Assembly (NCBI RefSeq): GCF_030815855.1
Contig: NZ_JAUSXG010000001.1
Location: 1,550,001 to 1,614,000 of the forward strand
Source: Variovorax paradoxus
GTDB taxonomy: Bacteria; Pseudomonadota; Gammaproteobacteria; Burkholderiales; Burkholderiaceae_C
Direction: 5' to 3'
DNA: 64,000 bases
Part shown: one piece after another, positions 1-10,045 of the stretch
How positions within the stretch are numbered: position 1 is the stretch's first letter
Layout of the letters: every line of letters starts with the position of its first letter
Program-made: the position numbers and the translations under genes
Notes under the pieces: generated by a model
Told to the model about the DNA's origin: nothing
The model's database searches: none
What the model saw: only the letters and a program-made list of their open reading frames with translations

Positions 1-33
1 CGGCGTACCGCCGTGCACGATGAGATTGGACAT
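1..33 (-). CDS. N-terminal 11 codons of a MurA-like protein (partial)
   Basis: The complement of the first 33 bases reads M-S-N-L-I-V-H-G-G-T-P and is open to the window edge. This N-terminus resembles the start of a MurA-like UDP-N-acetylglucosamine 1-carboxyvinyltransferase seen in Burkholderiales, which adds enolpyruvate to UDP-GlcNAc in peptidoglycan synthesis. Only 11 residues are visible and there is no clear Shine-Dalgarno upstream, so the call rests on a remembered N-terminal pattern and is tentative. It would lie downstream of, and in the same direction as, the XRE regulator. Confidence 0.3.
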   Translation of the reverse strand, partial: MSNLIVHGGTP

Positions 34-130
34 GGGAATAGGGGGGCGGAAACGGGGCGGGAACGAACCGGAGAATGAGTGCCGGAACTGTACCCGCCAG
101 GCGCCCCGAAGCGCGGAGCGCGGTAGTGAA

Positions 131-571
131 CTATTCCGCGTTCAGCTGTTCCGTCACTTCGCGCCGGCCCAGGCCCCGCACCGATGCCAGGCCCTCCAGC
201 TGTGCCTTGCGCGGCCGCGCCTTGCCTTGTTCCCATTTGTAGATGGTCTGGCCGGTCACGCCCACCAGCTTTCCGTAAGCCGCCGCCGAAAGGCCGAGCT
301 TTTCACGGTGCGTCGCCAAACGGGTGGCGCTGAACCGGCGCGACGGCCCCGATTCCGCAGCCTCGCCGGCATCGTCCGCCGGAGAGACACGCGCCGAAAC
401 CTTGGTGGCGCGCCGCAGTTCTTTCTCCAGTTTCTCGACCTGCCGGCGCAAGGCGGCGATCGAGGCGCGGTGGTGCGTGGACGCTTTTTTGAGCGTTTCG
501 ATCTCGGTGCGCACTTCCTTGCGGGCGACGCGGGAAATCTCGGCTTTGAGGATGGAGGCGATATTTGGCAT
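131..571 (-). CDS. XRE-family helix-turn-helix regulator
   Basis: Predicted 146-residue cytoplasmic DNA-binding protein. The N-terminal half (about residues 5-65) is highly charged and predicted to form a coiled coil, suggesting oligomerisation. The C-terminal half holds a Cro/C1-type helix-turn-helix (LATHREKLGLSAAAYGKLVG, then TIYKWEQGKARPR). The start MPNIASILK was chosen because this N-terminus is typical of the family; two in-frame ATGs lie 9 and 18 bases further upstream. The AT-rich stretch 590-664 before it is the likely promoter. The target is not known from the sequence. Confidence 0.8.
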   Translation of the reverse strand: MPNIASILKAEISRVARKEVRTEIETLKKASTHHRASIAALRRQVEKLEKELRRATKVSARVSPADDAGEAAESGPSRRFSATRLATHREKLGLSAAAYGKLVGVTGQTIYKWEQGKARPRKAQLEGLASVRGLGRREVTEQLNAE

Positions 572-664
572 GGAGCGCATTTTGCACATCTTGCGCGAAG
601 CCGAACCGACAAGTAATAAAAAAGTGCTTATTTAAGGTCGGACGGGGCAGCTGCCAAGCCGTGG

Positions 665-1285
665 TCAAAGCACGAACCAGCCCACCGATACGTAGTGGCT
701 CGCCGTGCCCGCGAGCACGAACAGGTGCCAGGTGCCATGCGCATGCCGGAAGCCCCGGGGGTTCCGGTAGAACACCGTGCCGACTGTATAGAGCACGCCG
801 CCCGCCAGCAGCCAGGCGAGGCCGCCGCTATCGAGCCGCGCGGCCAACGGCACGGCGGCCAGCACGCCGAGCCAGCCCATGCCGATGTACAGCGCCAGCG
901 GTGGTTTCGATGCTGCGCCGTCCGCCTGCAGCAGTTCGCGCCCGATGCCGAAGAACGCGGCGCTCCACACCACAACGAGCAGCAGCCATCCCCATAGGCC
1001 ATGCAGCGTGACGAGTGCGAATGGCGTGTAGGTGCCTGCAATCAGCAGGTAGATGGCGCAGTGATCGGCGCGCTCCCAGAAGCGCTTCAGGCTTCCGCGC
1101 GTGCTGTGGAACAGGGTGGACGCGGCGTACAGCGCCACGGTCGAAAGCGAGAACACCAGTGCGCCGGCAATCCGAACGGCATCGCCCGTAGGCACGGTCT
1201 TGGCAAGCAGCAGACCAGCGGCCGGCAATGCAAGCAGCAGGCCCAGCAGATGGCTGTATCCATTGAGCCGTTCGCCGGGGTACAT
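665..1285 (-). CDS. trhA: Hemolysin III / TrhA family membrane protein
   Basis: A 206-residue integral membrane protein of the HlyIII/TrhA (PAQR-like) family, acting in the cytoplasmic membrane. About seven hydrophobic segments are visible. Family hallmarks are present: an early GYSHLLGLLLALP segment, the S-T-L-F-H-S motif after the second helix, the ERADHCAIYLLIAGTYTPF segment, and the C-terminal H-A-H-G-T-W-H-L-F motif. The conserved Ser, Asp and His residues match the putative metal site shared with adiponectin receptors. TrhA has been linked to membrane energetics and fluidity; the older hemolysin name may be misleading. The start MYPGERLNGYSH fits the usual family length. Confidence 0.88.
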   Translation of the reverse strand: MYPGERLNGYSHLLGLLLALPAAGLLLAKTVPTGDAVRIAGALVFSLSTVALYAASTLFHSTRGSLKRFWERADHCAIYLLIAGTYTPFALVTLHGLWGWLLLVVVWSAAFFGIGRELLQADGAASKPPLALYIGMGWLGVLAAVPLAARLDSGGLAWLLAGGVLYTVGTVFYRNPRGFRHAHGTWHLFVLAGTASHYVSVGWFVL

Positions 1286-1377
1286 CGGGTCAGGTGCGGT
1301 CGTGTCTGGGGAGAGGCAAGGGCCCGTGGATGCTAGGCCGGCCTCGTGACGGCACGGTGACCGCTGCGGCCCCAGGC

Positions 1378-1737
1378 CTATCTTTCCTTGCCGAACGAGT
1401 TCACATGCACCTCGACGATGTCCACGAACTCCGGCAATTCGAGCAGGAACTCGGGATCTCTGGCCAGCGGCGCCACGCGCAGCGGGTCTCCGCGCTGCGC
1501 GTGCATGGCGTGCATGTGCTCGATCGATTGCCAATACGACACCGTCCTGAACTCGGCAGTGTCTCCATTCAACTTGCGAAAGTACTGCACGCCCAGGCAT
1601 TCGGGTTTCTTCGCGATTTCCTGAATGCCGTGCTCGAAGCTGTAGCGCAGGTATTCGTCGGCCCGCGCAATGGGCGTGCGGCCTTGCCACACGCGTCCGA
1701 TCAGAGGGGTGGCGAGCAGTTTGCATTCGACGGACAT
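1378..1737 (-). CDS. Antibiotic-biosynthesis-monooxygenase-like (ABM fold) protein
   Basis: Small 119-residue protein with a dimeric alpha/beta barrel (ABM/EthD-like) look: a beta strand at the start, a helix ending EYLRYSFEHGIQEIAKK, then an F-R-T-V-S-Y-W-Q-S-I-E-H-M-H-A-M-H segment typical of these barrels. Members are heme-degrading enzymes, quinol monooxygenases or proteins of unknown function, so no substrate is assigned. The start MSVECKLL has a good AGGAG ribosome-binding site a few bases upstream, which argues against the longer frame. It lies on the same strand as the DUF3482 GTPase but 136 bases downstream of it. Confidence 0.65.
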   Translation of the reverse strand: MSVECKLLATPLIGRVWQGRTPIARADEYLRYSFEHGIQEIAKKPECLGVQYFRKLNGDTAEFRTVSYWQSIEHMHAMHAQRGDPLRVAPLARDPEFLLELPEFVDIVEVHVNSFGKER

Positions 1738-1873
1738 GGGTGCTCCTTGTTTCCGATGACGACAAAACAAACGGCACCCTGTGGGCCGTCGATGTCACGG
1801 AAAAGACTGGAACCCGCACCGGCGCCGGTGCGTAGGAATCCGTCGCCTCCGCCTGCAAGCGAAGGCTGGGCGC

Positions 1874-3286
1874 TCAGCTTTCGAAGGCACCCTGAAGCGT
1901 GCGCGCCAACTCGGCCACGAGTGCCTCGCGCTGCGGCGCGGGGCGCCAGAAGCTGCGCGTGGCCACGCCGGCCGATTCCCACTCCGGATGGCTGCGCGCC
2001 GGTCGCGCCGCGCGAACGGCCGCCGCCGTGGCGCGTGTCGGTGCATCCTGCGTCGCGCTCGTTTCGGCCGCAATGCGCCCGGTGGCCGCGTGGCCGCGCT
2101 GCTCCAATGCCCGCGTGAGCTTCAGCGGCCATGCCGTCAACGCAAACAGCACGCCGTCTTCGACCGTGAGCTCATGCACGTCGCGCAACTTGTTCACCAG
2201 CTTGCGCCCGAACGGACCCCAGCCTTGCGACACGGCGCCGCCGATGGCGCCGCCCACGGCGGCACCCGCGCCCAGCGAAATGCCGGCCACGGCCAGGTCC
2301 GCCACCACGCCGATCGCCGCGCCGACGACCGCACCCTTGCCGAGCCGCAGGCCCGCCTCCTTCATGGCTTCGGGGCTGAAGAAGTCCAGCGTCCAGCGGC
2401 CTTCGACGAGCGGCAGCGGCGCTTCGCCGGCATCGTCCTGGCGGAAGCCGTAGAGCGCGAGCAGGTCGTCGGTGCAGCGTTGTGCCTTGTCGAACACGTC
2501 TTTCTGCAGCGCAGCCACGAGTGTCTTTCGGCGCGGGGTGTCCGCGAACTCTTCGGCCGCTACAGTCCGGCGCAGCGCGGCGGCGTCGACCAGCATTTCC
2601 GCGATGCGCGCGCAGGCCGCGCGGCGCCGCTCGACGGCTTCGGCGGCCAGCGAATCCACCACGTTGTGCAGCAGTTCGCGCCGGTCGCGCAGCAGCGTCG
2701 ACAGATCGTTGTAGAGCTCACGCTCGGCACCGACGAAGGGCGCGGCGGCGTCGAAGCGCACCTGCACGTGAAGGCCATAGGCCGAGAGCAGTTCTTTCCA
2801 CGCGGGCTCGCGGCTTGCCGCGTCGCGTACGAAGTTCAGCACCGGCAGCACGGGCCTCGCGCAGGAATTGAGCAGCTCGATCTCGTCGCGGAACTTCGGC
2901 AGCACCGGCTCGCGCACGTCGATGACGAGAAAGGCCGCATCGATATCGAGCATGGTGCGCAGCACCTTGGCCTCTTGCTCGAACACGCCGTGGGCCTCAG
3001 GGCCCTGGAGAAAGTTCCGGATGCGCTCGGGCGGCGTGGCCTCTGGGTCGAGCCCGGCCAGGTGCTCGCGCAGGGCCACCGCATCTTCGAGCCCCGGCGT
3101 GTCGAAGAAGCGCACGGCGGCCCGGCCGTTCACTTCGAGGTCGGCCGATTCCACGTGGCGCGTGGTGCCCGGGCGCTGCGACACCTCGCCGAAGTTGGCG
3201 CGCCGCGTCAACGTGCGCAGCAGCGAAGTCTTGCCTGCGTTGGTGTGGCCGACGACGGCGATGCGGATGGCTTGCTGCTGCGTCAT
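1874..3286 (-). CDS. Era-like GTPase with DUF3482 domain
   Basis: A 470-residue protein. The N-terminus is a TRAFAC-class GTPase domain: P-loop GHTNAGKTS at residues 13-21, switch I around P-G-T-T-R-H, and a D-T-P-G Walker B. The NKxD position appears as a divergent N-F-V-R-D. The C-terminal half is the DUF3482 region and contains a Gly/Ala-rich hydrophobic stretch (VVGAAIGVVADLAVAGISLG and onwards) that could insert into or associate with membrane. It starts 4 bases after the stop of the DUF2868 membrane protein. This pair is conserved in many proteobacteria and presumably acts as a complex; the cellular role is unknown. Confidence 0.82.
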   Translation of the reverse strand: MTQQQAIRIAVVGHTNAGKTSLLRTLTRRANFGEVSQRPGTTRHVESADLEVNGRAAVRFFDTPGLEDAVALREHLAGLDPEATPPERIRNFLQGPEAHGVFEQEAKVLRTMLDIDAAFLVIDVREPVLPKFRDEIELLNSCARPVLPVLNFVRDAASREPAWKELLSAYGLHVQVRFDAAAPFVGAERELYNDLSTLLRDRRELLHNVVDSLAAEAVERRRAACARIAEMLVDAAALRRTVAAEEFADTPRRKTLVAALQKDVFDKAQRCTDDLLALYGFRQDDAGEAPLPLVEGRWTLDFFSPEAMKEAGLRLGKGAVVGAAIGVVADLAVAGISLGAGAAVGGAIGGAVSQGWGPFGRKLVNKLRDVHELTVEDGVLFALTAWPLKLTRALEQRGHAATGRIAAETSATQDAPTRATAAAVRAARPARSHPEWESAGVATRSFWRPAPQREALVAELARTLQGAFES

Positions 3287-3290
3287 GGCG

Positions 3291-4691
3291 TCATGGTGTC
3301 GTGCCGAGTTGCTGCAAGGCGTCTTCGAGCCCGTGCGTGGCCGCGACACGTTGCAGGCCGGTGCCCTGCAGCCAGTCGATCCAGCGTTGAATCATGTCGG
3401 GGGCGGTCGCATCTTTTGCGGCCTGGGTCAGCCACAGCCGGCATTCACCGCAATGGGCCAGCACTTCGCGCAGGAAGCGCTCGGTGCCGCGGTCGGGGCT
3501 CGATGCGGCATGGCACACCAGCAGCACGGCGCGCGGACGGACCTGGGCCAACTGATCAAGCAAAGCGCGGCGCGCGGGGGCGCTGCCGTCGATGCGCTGC
3601 ACCTCTGCGAGGGGCAATCCTTCGGGCGGCCATGCCGTATCCGAAGGCAGTTCGAAGCCGACGACGAAGAGCGCGTCCCGCAATTCCGAAGGCGCCAGGC
3701 CGGCAGGTGGGGCGCCCTGTGGACGACCGGGGTCGGCATCGACGATGGTGGGTGGCGCTAGCGCGGCGAAGCGGGCCATCAGCTTGCGATAGTAGGGCTC
3801 GCTCCAATCGGGGTGCAGCGCCCGTCGGCGCCGGTGCCACACCACCGTGCTCAGCAGTACGAGGGCAAGGCGCGGCAGCAGTCCGTAGACGACGATGCAG
3901 CCCGTGAGCCACAGCGCCCATGCACGCTGGCCTGCGGCGGCGGGAGTGGCCGAGAGCACGGTTGCCGCATCGGGCACCGCAAAGCCGAGTTGTGCCGGCG
4001 CCCAGCCCAGCGCGTGGACCGCACGCACGAAGAAAGCCGGTTCGAGAATCGTCGTTTCCCAGCTCAGCGTGTAGCTGCGGAATGCCAGCGCGAACAGCAG
4101 TGCGGCCAGCACCACCGCGAACGAGAGCGCCCAGATGCCGTGGCTCACGAGCCCGAAAGCCCACGGCAGCAGTCTGGCGCGGGTCAACAGCCCGGTGGCT
4201 GCGCGTACCAGCAGGGGGGCTTGGCCCCGCTTGCCGCCGGCCACGCGCGCCGTGAGCGAGAGCCATATCCATCCGAGCGAGCTTGTGTTGAACGAGCCAA
4301 GGGGGAGCCACAGGCCGGCCAGCCACAGCAGCAGCGTGAGCAGGTGAACGCCGAGCAGGCTCACGAGCGCGACGATCACGTTGATGTGCCGGTCGCCGCC
4401 CCCAACCACGTTCCCCGCCAGAGTCAAGCCGGCGACGACGACCAGCGCTACCAGGCCAAGCAGCACCCACGGGCCCCATTGCCGCGCGCGTGCCAGTTCG
4501 GGTTGAAGGCCGATGCGCTCGCCAAGCTGAAGCGCGCGGGCCGTGATGCGTGCGTGCGCGTCAGCTGACCGCGAGGCGGCAGTGCGCATGGCTTGCGCAT
4601 CGTCGAGCGGACCTTTGTCTTCAGTCCATCGGATCGCCTCGGTGATGACCGCGTCCGGAAAGGCAGGTTCGCGCAACGCGGTGTTGGTCAA
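3291..4691 (-). CDS. DUF2868 membrane protein
   Basis: A 466-residue protein with a soluble N-terminal part and several hydrophobic segments, clearest near residues 73-93, 106-130 and 180-210, so it is predicted to sit in the inner membrane. The C-terminal part is soluble, with an E-L-R-D-A-L-F-V-V-G-F-E-L stretch suggestive of a Rossmann-like domain. DUF2868 proteins are regularly encoded immediately upstream of DUF3482 GTPases, as here, so the two probably form a membrane-tethered GTPase system. Function is not established. Confidence 0.78.
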   Translation of the reverse strand: MTNTALREPAFPDAVITEAIRWTEDKGPLDDAQAMRTAASRSADAHARITARALQLGERIGLQPELARARQWGPWVLLGLVALVVVAGLTLAGNVVGGGDRHINVIVALVSLLGVHLLTLLLWLAGLWLPLGSFNTSSLGWIWLSLTARVAGGKRGQAPLLVRAATGLLTRARLLPWAFGLVSHGIWALSFAVVLAALLFALAFRSYTLSWETTILEPAFFVRAVHALGWAPAQLGFAVPDAATVLSATPAAAGQRAWALWLTGCIVVYGLLPRLALVLLSTVVWHRRRRALHPDWSEPYYRKLMARFAALAPPTIVDADPGRPQGAPPAGLAPSELRDALFVVGFELPSDTAWPPEGLPLAEVQRIDGSAPARRALLDQLAQVRPRAVLLVCHAASSPDRGTERFLREVLAHCGECRLWLTQAAKDATAPDMIQRWIDWLQGTGLQRVAATHGLEDALQQLGTTP

Positions 4692-4779
4692 CAGGGTCCC
4701 TTCGCAAGTGGCACCGGCGATGGCCGGGGCGCGCGAATTATGCCCGGCGCGCTGCGAAGGACTCTATGCGAACGACTGG

Positions 4780-4804
4780 AAAAGGGACCTCAAGCGGTCC
4801 CTTT
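4780..4804. terminator. Bidirectional terminator-like hairpin
   Basis: Perfect 9-bp stem AAAGGGACC / GGTCCCTTT with a 6-base loop, flanked by A/T runs so that either strand ends in a short U tract. It lies between the 24-residue membrane protein and the DUF2868 gene, both on the minus strand, and would stop read-through from the former into the latter. Confidence 0.6.
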
Positions 4805-4821
4805 CGTGGAACACCGCGGAA

Positions 4822-4907
4822 CCGGCTCTGCCGGGCCGCAGGTGTTGCCCCCGGCGAGGGGGGAGGAGAAGCGACACGAAGTGCGCGCAGCCTGGGGGAG
4901 GGCCCAT
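4822..4907. repeat. GC-rich intergenic repeat of Comamonadaceae type
   Basis: Non-coding stretch with short inverted runs (CCGGCTCTGCCGGGCC, then GCCCCCGGCGAGGGGGGAGG and GCGACACGAAGTGCGCGCAG). I recognise its wording from memory as a family of dispersed intergenic repeats in Variovorax/Acidovorax-like genomes; this cannot be verified from one copy. Its role is unknown. Confidence 0.4.
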
Positions 4908-4909
4908 CT

Positions 4910-4984
4910 TTAGCGAAGGCCGAAGAACGAAAGCACGGCCACGACAACCACGACCAGACCGACGATATAGATGATGGAATTCAC
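4910..4984 (-). CDS. 24-residue single-pass membrane microprotein
   Basis: A 24-codon gene starting with GTG and reading M-N-S-I-I-Y-I-V-G-L, five consecutive valines, then A-V-L-S-F-F-G-L-R. Almost the whole chain is one transmembrane helix with a short basic C-terminal end. A strong GAGGAG ribosome-binding site lies about 7 bases upstream of the GTG. A terminator-like hairpin lies about 105 bases downstream of the stop. Similar valine-rich one-helix peptides occur as hypothetical proteins in Burkholderiales (from memory). No function is known; it is too short for most gene finders. Confidence 0.72.
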   Translation of the reverse strand: MNSIIYIVGLVVVVVAVLSFFGLR

Positions 4985-5115
4985 GCGAGGACTCCTCGTT
5001 GTTGACGACAGCTTCAGCATCGCGCTCCGGTCGGGCCGGGGCTGTCGGCGAGGGGCGGCCCGTGCTGTAGGACTCGCGAAGACCCGGGCGAGCGCATGCG
5101 CCGTGCCCGCGCGCT

Positions 5116-5736
5116 TCACGGGGAGGGCCTGCGGCGCGGCTCGGGGCCCAGCGCCTGCTCGAGCAGCCAGCGCATTGCCGAATGGATTTCTTTCGCGTCG
5201 GCGCCGGCATCGATCTCCAGTGCCGCCCGGTCGAAGGCCGCCGAGAGCAGCCGGGAAAGAGCGTCCAGCGAAACTTCTCCCTTGCCCAGCCCGGCTTTTT
5301 TCAGCCCCTGGCGCAGCGAGCCGGCGGAGGTCGCTTCGTCGATGGCCATGATTTCTTCGAGGCCCAGCACGGCGGGGCCTTCGATGAGCAGCAGCCGCGT
5401 GCGGCCGGGCGTGCTCATCGCATTCAGGTAGGCCTTGCTGCCCTCCAGCAGTGCTTCGCGCGGCGTCAGCTGCCCTGGCGTGGCCGCTTCGATGTCGGCT
5501 GCCACGGCTTCGGCTTCACGCACCAGCACCTGCCTGAACAGGTCGCGCTTGTCCACGAAGTGGTGATACAGGGCGCCACGGGTGATACCGGCGGCAACAG
5601 CAATCCCCGGCGTCGAGGTTTCGCCATAGCCTTTGCTGATGAACAGGGCGCGCGCCGCATCGATCAGCGCAAGGCGGGTGGTTTCCGTGCGCTCGCGGTT
5701 GGTTCTGAACGGAGACGTGGCGACTGATTTTGGCAT
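5116..5736 (-). CDS. TetR/AcrR-family repressor
   Basis: A 206-residue regulator. Residues about 17-70 form the TetR helix-turn-helix ([20 protein letters not shown], then [21 protein letters not shown]). The rest is a variable ligand-binding domain. It is divergent from the VOC-family gene, and the 73 bases between them contain two tandem ATACA-N7-TGTAT palindromes overlapping its own start. It therefore probably represses both itself and the VOC gene until a ligand binds. The ligand is not predictable. Confidence 0.9.
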   Translation of the reverse strand: MPKSVATSPFRTNRERTETTRLALIDAARALFISKGYGETSTPGIAVAAGITRGALYHHFVDKRDLFRQVLVREAEAVAADIEAATPGQLTPREALLEGSKAYLNAMSTPGRTRLLLIEGPAVLGLEEIMAIDEATSAGSLRQGLKKAGLGKGEVSLDALSRLLSAAFDRAALEIDAGADAKEIHSAMRWLLEQALGPEPRRRPSP

Positions 5737-5738
5737 TT

Positions 5739-5789
5739 ACATACAGGCTGTTTGTATATTATATTGCAATATACATGCAGTCTGTATGT
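5739..5789. promoter_or_regulatory. Double TetR operator (two tandem palindromes)
   Basis: Two copies of ATACA-N7-TGTAT, at 5741-5757 and 5771-5787, 30 bp centre to centre (about three helical turns). The two arms together form a larger dyad centred at 5764: ACATACAG at 5739-5746 pairs with CTGTATGT at 5782-5789, and GTATATT at 5754-5760 pairs with AATATAC at 5768-5774. Its position between the divergent TetR and VOC genes marks it as the likely operator for both. Confidence 0.8.
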
Positions 5790-5809
5790 TAATTGAAAGG
5801 ACCGACGTC

Positions 5810-6238
5810 ATGAAAGTGACGAGCTACTACCCGGTGATCATGACCCACGACGTCGCTGGGACAGCCAGCTTCTACCAGGCGCACTTCGGCTTCTTGCCGC
5901 TGTTCACGAGCGATTGGTATGTGCATCTCCAACTGGCGGAGCAGCCCTCGGTGAACCTGGCCGTGCTCGATGGCCGCCACGAGACGATCCCCGCCACCGC
6001 GCGCGGCCAGGTGGCAGGTGGCCTGCTGCTCAACTTCGAGGTGGACGACCCCGACGCGGTTCACGACCGGCTCGCGGCGGCCGGCCTGCCGATTCTCCTG
6101 GCGTTGAGCAACGAGGATTTCGGCCAGCGCCACTTCATCACCAGCGACCCAAACGGCGTGCTGATCGACATCGTCAAGCCGATTCCACCGAGCGCCGAGT
6201 TCGCTGCGCAGTACGAAGCCGGCGCACTACCGACCTGA
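5810..6238 (+). CDS. VOC-superfamily (glyoxalase/bleomycin-resistance-like) protein
   Basis: A 142-residue protein of the vicinal oxygen chelate fold: [18 protein letters not shown] at the start, a hydrophobic strand [19 protein letters not shown] in the middle, and [18 protein letters not shown] at the end. The Asp-Pro-(Asn/Asp)-Gly turn is characteristic. Members are glyoxalases, dioxygenases or drug-binding resistance proteins; which one cannot be told here. The start has an AAAGGA ribosome-binding site and lies 20 bases after the TetR operator, so it is probably induced when that repressor is released. Confidence 0.85.
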   Translation: MKVTSYYPVIMTHDVAGTASFYQAHFGFLPLFTSDWYVHLQLAEQPSVNLAVLDGRHETIPATARGQVAGGLLLNFEVDDPDAVHDRLAAAGLPILLALSNEDFGQRHFITSDPNGVLIDIVKPIPPSAEFAAQYEAGALPT

Positions 6239-6246
6239 GGCCCTGC

Positions 6247-8127
<1,881 letters not shown>

Positions 8128-8136
8128 GCCGCGACT

Positions 8137-9078
8137 TTAGCCCGGGGTGGCATGTCCTTGCCCCGAAAGGGTGCGTTCCGGTGCCGCGGAGGCCTGGCCG
8201 CCCAGCCGCTCGCCGAGAAAGTCGATGAAGCTGCGCAGCTTGGGTGCCATGTACTGGCGGCTGGTGTACACGGCAAACAGCGTGACCGGATGCGGGGCGT
8301 GGTCCGGCAGCAGCCGCACCAGCCGGCCCGCGGCCAGGTCGTCGCCGACCAGCCATTCGGGCAGGAAGGCAATGCCCATGTCCGCATGCACCGCATGGAG
8401 CGTGAGCGTGGTGTCGTCCGACCGCAGGGCCGGCGTGAGACGCAGCGGGAACATCCGCCCGCCCGGCCCCTTGAGCGAGAGGTTGTCGAGGTTCACGTAG
8501 CTCGGCACGATGGCGCCGAGCCGGCCCAGGTCGGCCGGCACCGCTGGGTAGCCCATGCGGCGCAGGTAGGCGGGCGTACCGGCCAGATGAAAGGGCACGC
8601 GGCACAGCGGCCGCGCAATCAGCGCCGGGGAAGGCTCCTGGGTGGCGCGCAGCGCCAGGTCGTAGCCGTCGGCCGCGAGATCGACCTTGCGGTTCTCCAG
8701 GTGAATGTCGACCAGCACTTCCGGAAAGCGCTCGCGGTAGTCGGCCAGCACGCGCGCGAAGCGCGGCGTGGCACACCACACCGGCGCGCTCACCTTGAGC
8801 TGGCCTCGCGGCGCCTCGCTCTTCTGGCCGATGGCGGCCTCGGCGGCGTCGAGCAGGTCGAGCGCGCGCCGGCTCTGTTCGTACCAGGCGGTGCCGGCCT
8901 CGGTCAGGCTGAGGTGACGGCTCGAGCGGTGCAGAAGCCGCGCGCCGAGCGACTTTTCGAGCTGCGCCACATGCTTGCTGGCCATAGGCGGCGACATCGA
9001 CAGCCGCTCGGCCGCAGCCACGAAGCTGCCCGATTCGACAACCTCTCGAAATACGCGCAGGCTGGTCAGGCGGTCCAT
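8137..9078 (-). CDS. LysR-family transcriptional regulator
   Basis: A 313-residue LysR-type regulator. The winged helix-turn-helix occupies residues 1-60 (MDRLTSLRVFREVVESGSFV, with ASKHVAQLEKSLGARLLHRS as recognition region), followed by a periplasmic-binding-protein-like effector domain. The start MDRLTSL is the normal position for the family; a longer frame upstream is not needed. It is divergent from the extradiol dioxygenase gene, and the spacer carries two LysR-type half-palindrome sites, so it probably controls that gene. Confidence 0.92.
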   Translation of the reverse strand: MDRLTSLRVFREVVESGSFVAAAERLSMSPPMASKHVAQLEKSLGARLLHRSSRHLSLTEAGTAWYEQSRRALDLLDAAEAAIGQKSEAPRGQLKVSAPVWCATPRFARVLADYRERFPEVLVDIHLENRKVDLAADGYDLALRATQEPSPALIARPLCRVPFHLAGTPAYLRRMGYPAVPADLGRLGAIVPSYVNLDNLSLKGPGGRMFPLRLTPALRSDDTTLTLHAVHADMGIAFLPEWLVGDDLAAGRLVRLLPDHAPHPVTLFAVYTSRQYMAPKLRSFIDFLGERLGGQASAAPERTLSGQGHATPG

Positions 9079-9084
9079 CGATAG

Positions 9085-9141
9085 TTTCCTGTGGAGAAAT
9101 GAATCAATGCATCGTAGCCTGTCGATTTCCTTTCGGGAAAT
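9085..9141. promoter_or_regulatory. Pair of LysR-type binding sites
   Basis: Two related inverted repeats lie in the LysR/dioxygenase spacer. The stronger is ATTTCC-TTTCG-GGAAAT at 9125-9141, which contains the classical T-N11-A spacing (T9127 to A9139). The weaker is TTTC-CTGTGGA-GAAA at 9085-9099. Centres are about 41 bp apart, matching the recognition-site plus activation-site layout common for LysR regulators. Confidence 0.6.
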
Positions 9142-9177
9142 GTCTACAGTCAATGCAACGCTTTAAGGAGCATCGAT

Positions 9178-10002
9178 TTGACCCAAGACAACACCTCTTC
9201 GCGCCTGCCCACGTATTTCATCTCGCATGGCGGCGGCCCCTGGCCCTGGATGAAGAAGGAGATGGGCCCCATCTACGACCAGCTGGCCGCCTCGCTTGCC
9301 GACATGCCACGGCAAATCGGCCGCACGCCCAAGGCCATCCTCATGGTGTCGGCGCATTGGGAGGCTCCGGCTTTCACGGTGCAGGGCCATCCGACGCCGC
9401 CCATGATCTACGACTACGGCGGCTTCCCGCCCCATACCTACGAGGTGCACTACGACTCGCCGGGCTCGCCCGAACTCGCGCAGCGCGTGCAGTCGCTCAT
9501 CGCGGCGGCCGGCCTGCCGGTGCAGATCGACCCCGAGCGCGGCTACGACCACGGCATGTTCGCGCCGATGGCCGCGATGTACCCGAAGGCCGACGTGCCG
9601 GTGGTTCAACTGTCGCTGCGGCGCGGGCTCGATCCGGCCGAACACCTGGCGCTGGGCCGTGCGCTCGCACCGCTGCGCGACGAGGACGTGCTGATCGTCG
9701 GCAGCGGCCTGAGCTATCACAACCTGCGCAACTTCGGTCCGCAGGCGCATGGCGTATCGAAGGCCTTCGACGATTGGCTCGACGCGGCGGTGGTGAAAGG
9801 CGCACCCGCCGAACGCGCCGCGCAGTTGCAGAACTGGGAAGCAGCACCGGCCGCGCGCATGGCGCATCCGCGCGAGGAGCACCTGATTCCGCTGCTGGTC
9901 GCGGCCGGCGCGGCCGAGCAGGAGCCCGGCGAGCGCGTGTACCACGAGGACGCCTTCATGGGCGGGCTCGTGGTGTCGAGCTACCGCTTCGGCGGCGTCT
10001 GA
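9178..10002 (+). CDS. Class III extradiol ring-cleavage dioxygenase (YgiD/DODA-like)
   Basis: A 274-residue member of the LigB/DODA family, which opens catechol-type rings next to the hydroxyl pair using a metal. Metal-ligand candidates are the His in Y-F-I-S-H-G-G-G near the start, the His in V-S-A-H-W-E and the His in Y-D-H-G-M-F-A-P. A TTG start is chosen because an excellent TAAGGAG ribosome-binding site ends about 8 bases upstream and no ATG fits. It is paired with the divergent LysR gene, a widespread arrangement. The true substrate is unknown; E. coli YgiD acts on DOPA. Confidence 0.87.
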   Translation: MTQDNTSSRLPTYFISHGGGPWPWMKKEMGPIYDQLAASLADMPRQIGRTPKAILMVSAHWEAPAFTVQGHPTPPMIYDYGGFPPHTYEVHYDSPGSPELAQRVQSLIAAAGLPVQIDPERGYDHGMFAPMAAMYPKADVPVVQLSLRRGLDPAEHLALGRALAPLRDEDVLIVGSGLSYHNLRNFGPQAHGVSKAFDDWLDAAVVKGAPAERAAQLQNWEAAPAARMAHPREEHLIPLLVAAGAAEQEPGERVYHEDAFMGGLVVSSYRFGGV

Positions 10003-10045
10003 CCCTCGCGGTGCAGGGCGCGAGGCCGCGCGGCAAAATCGGGTG

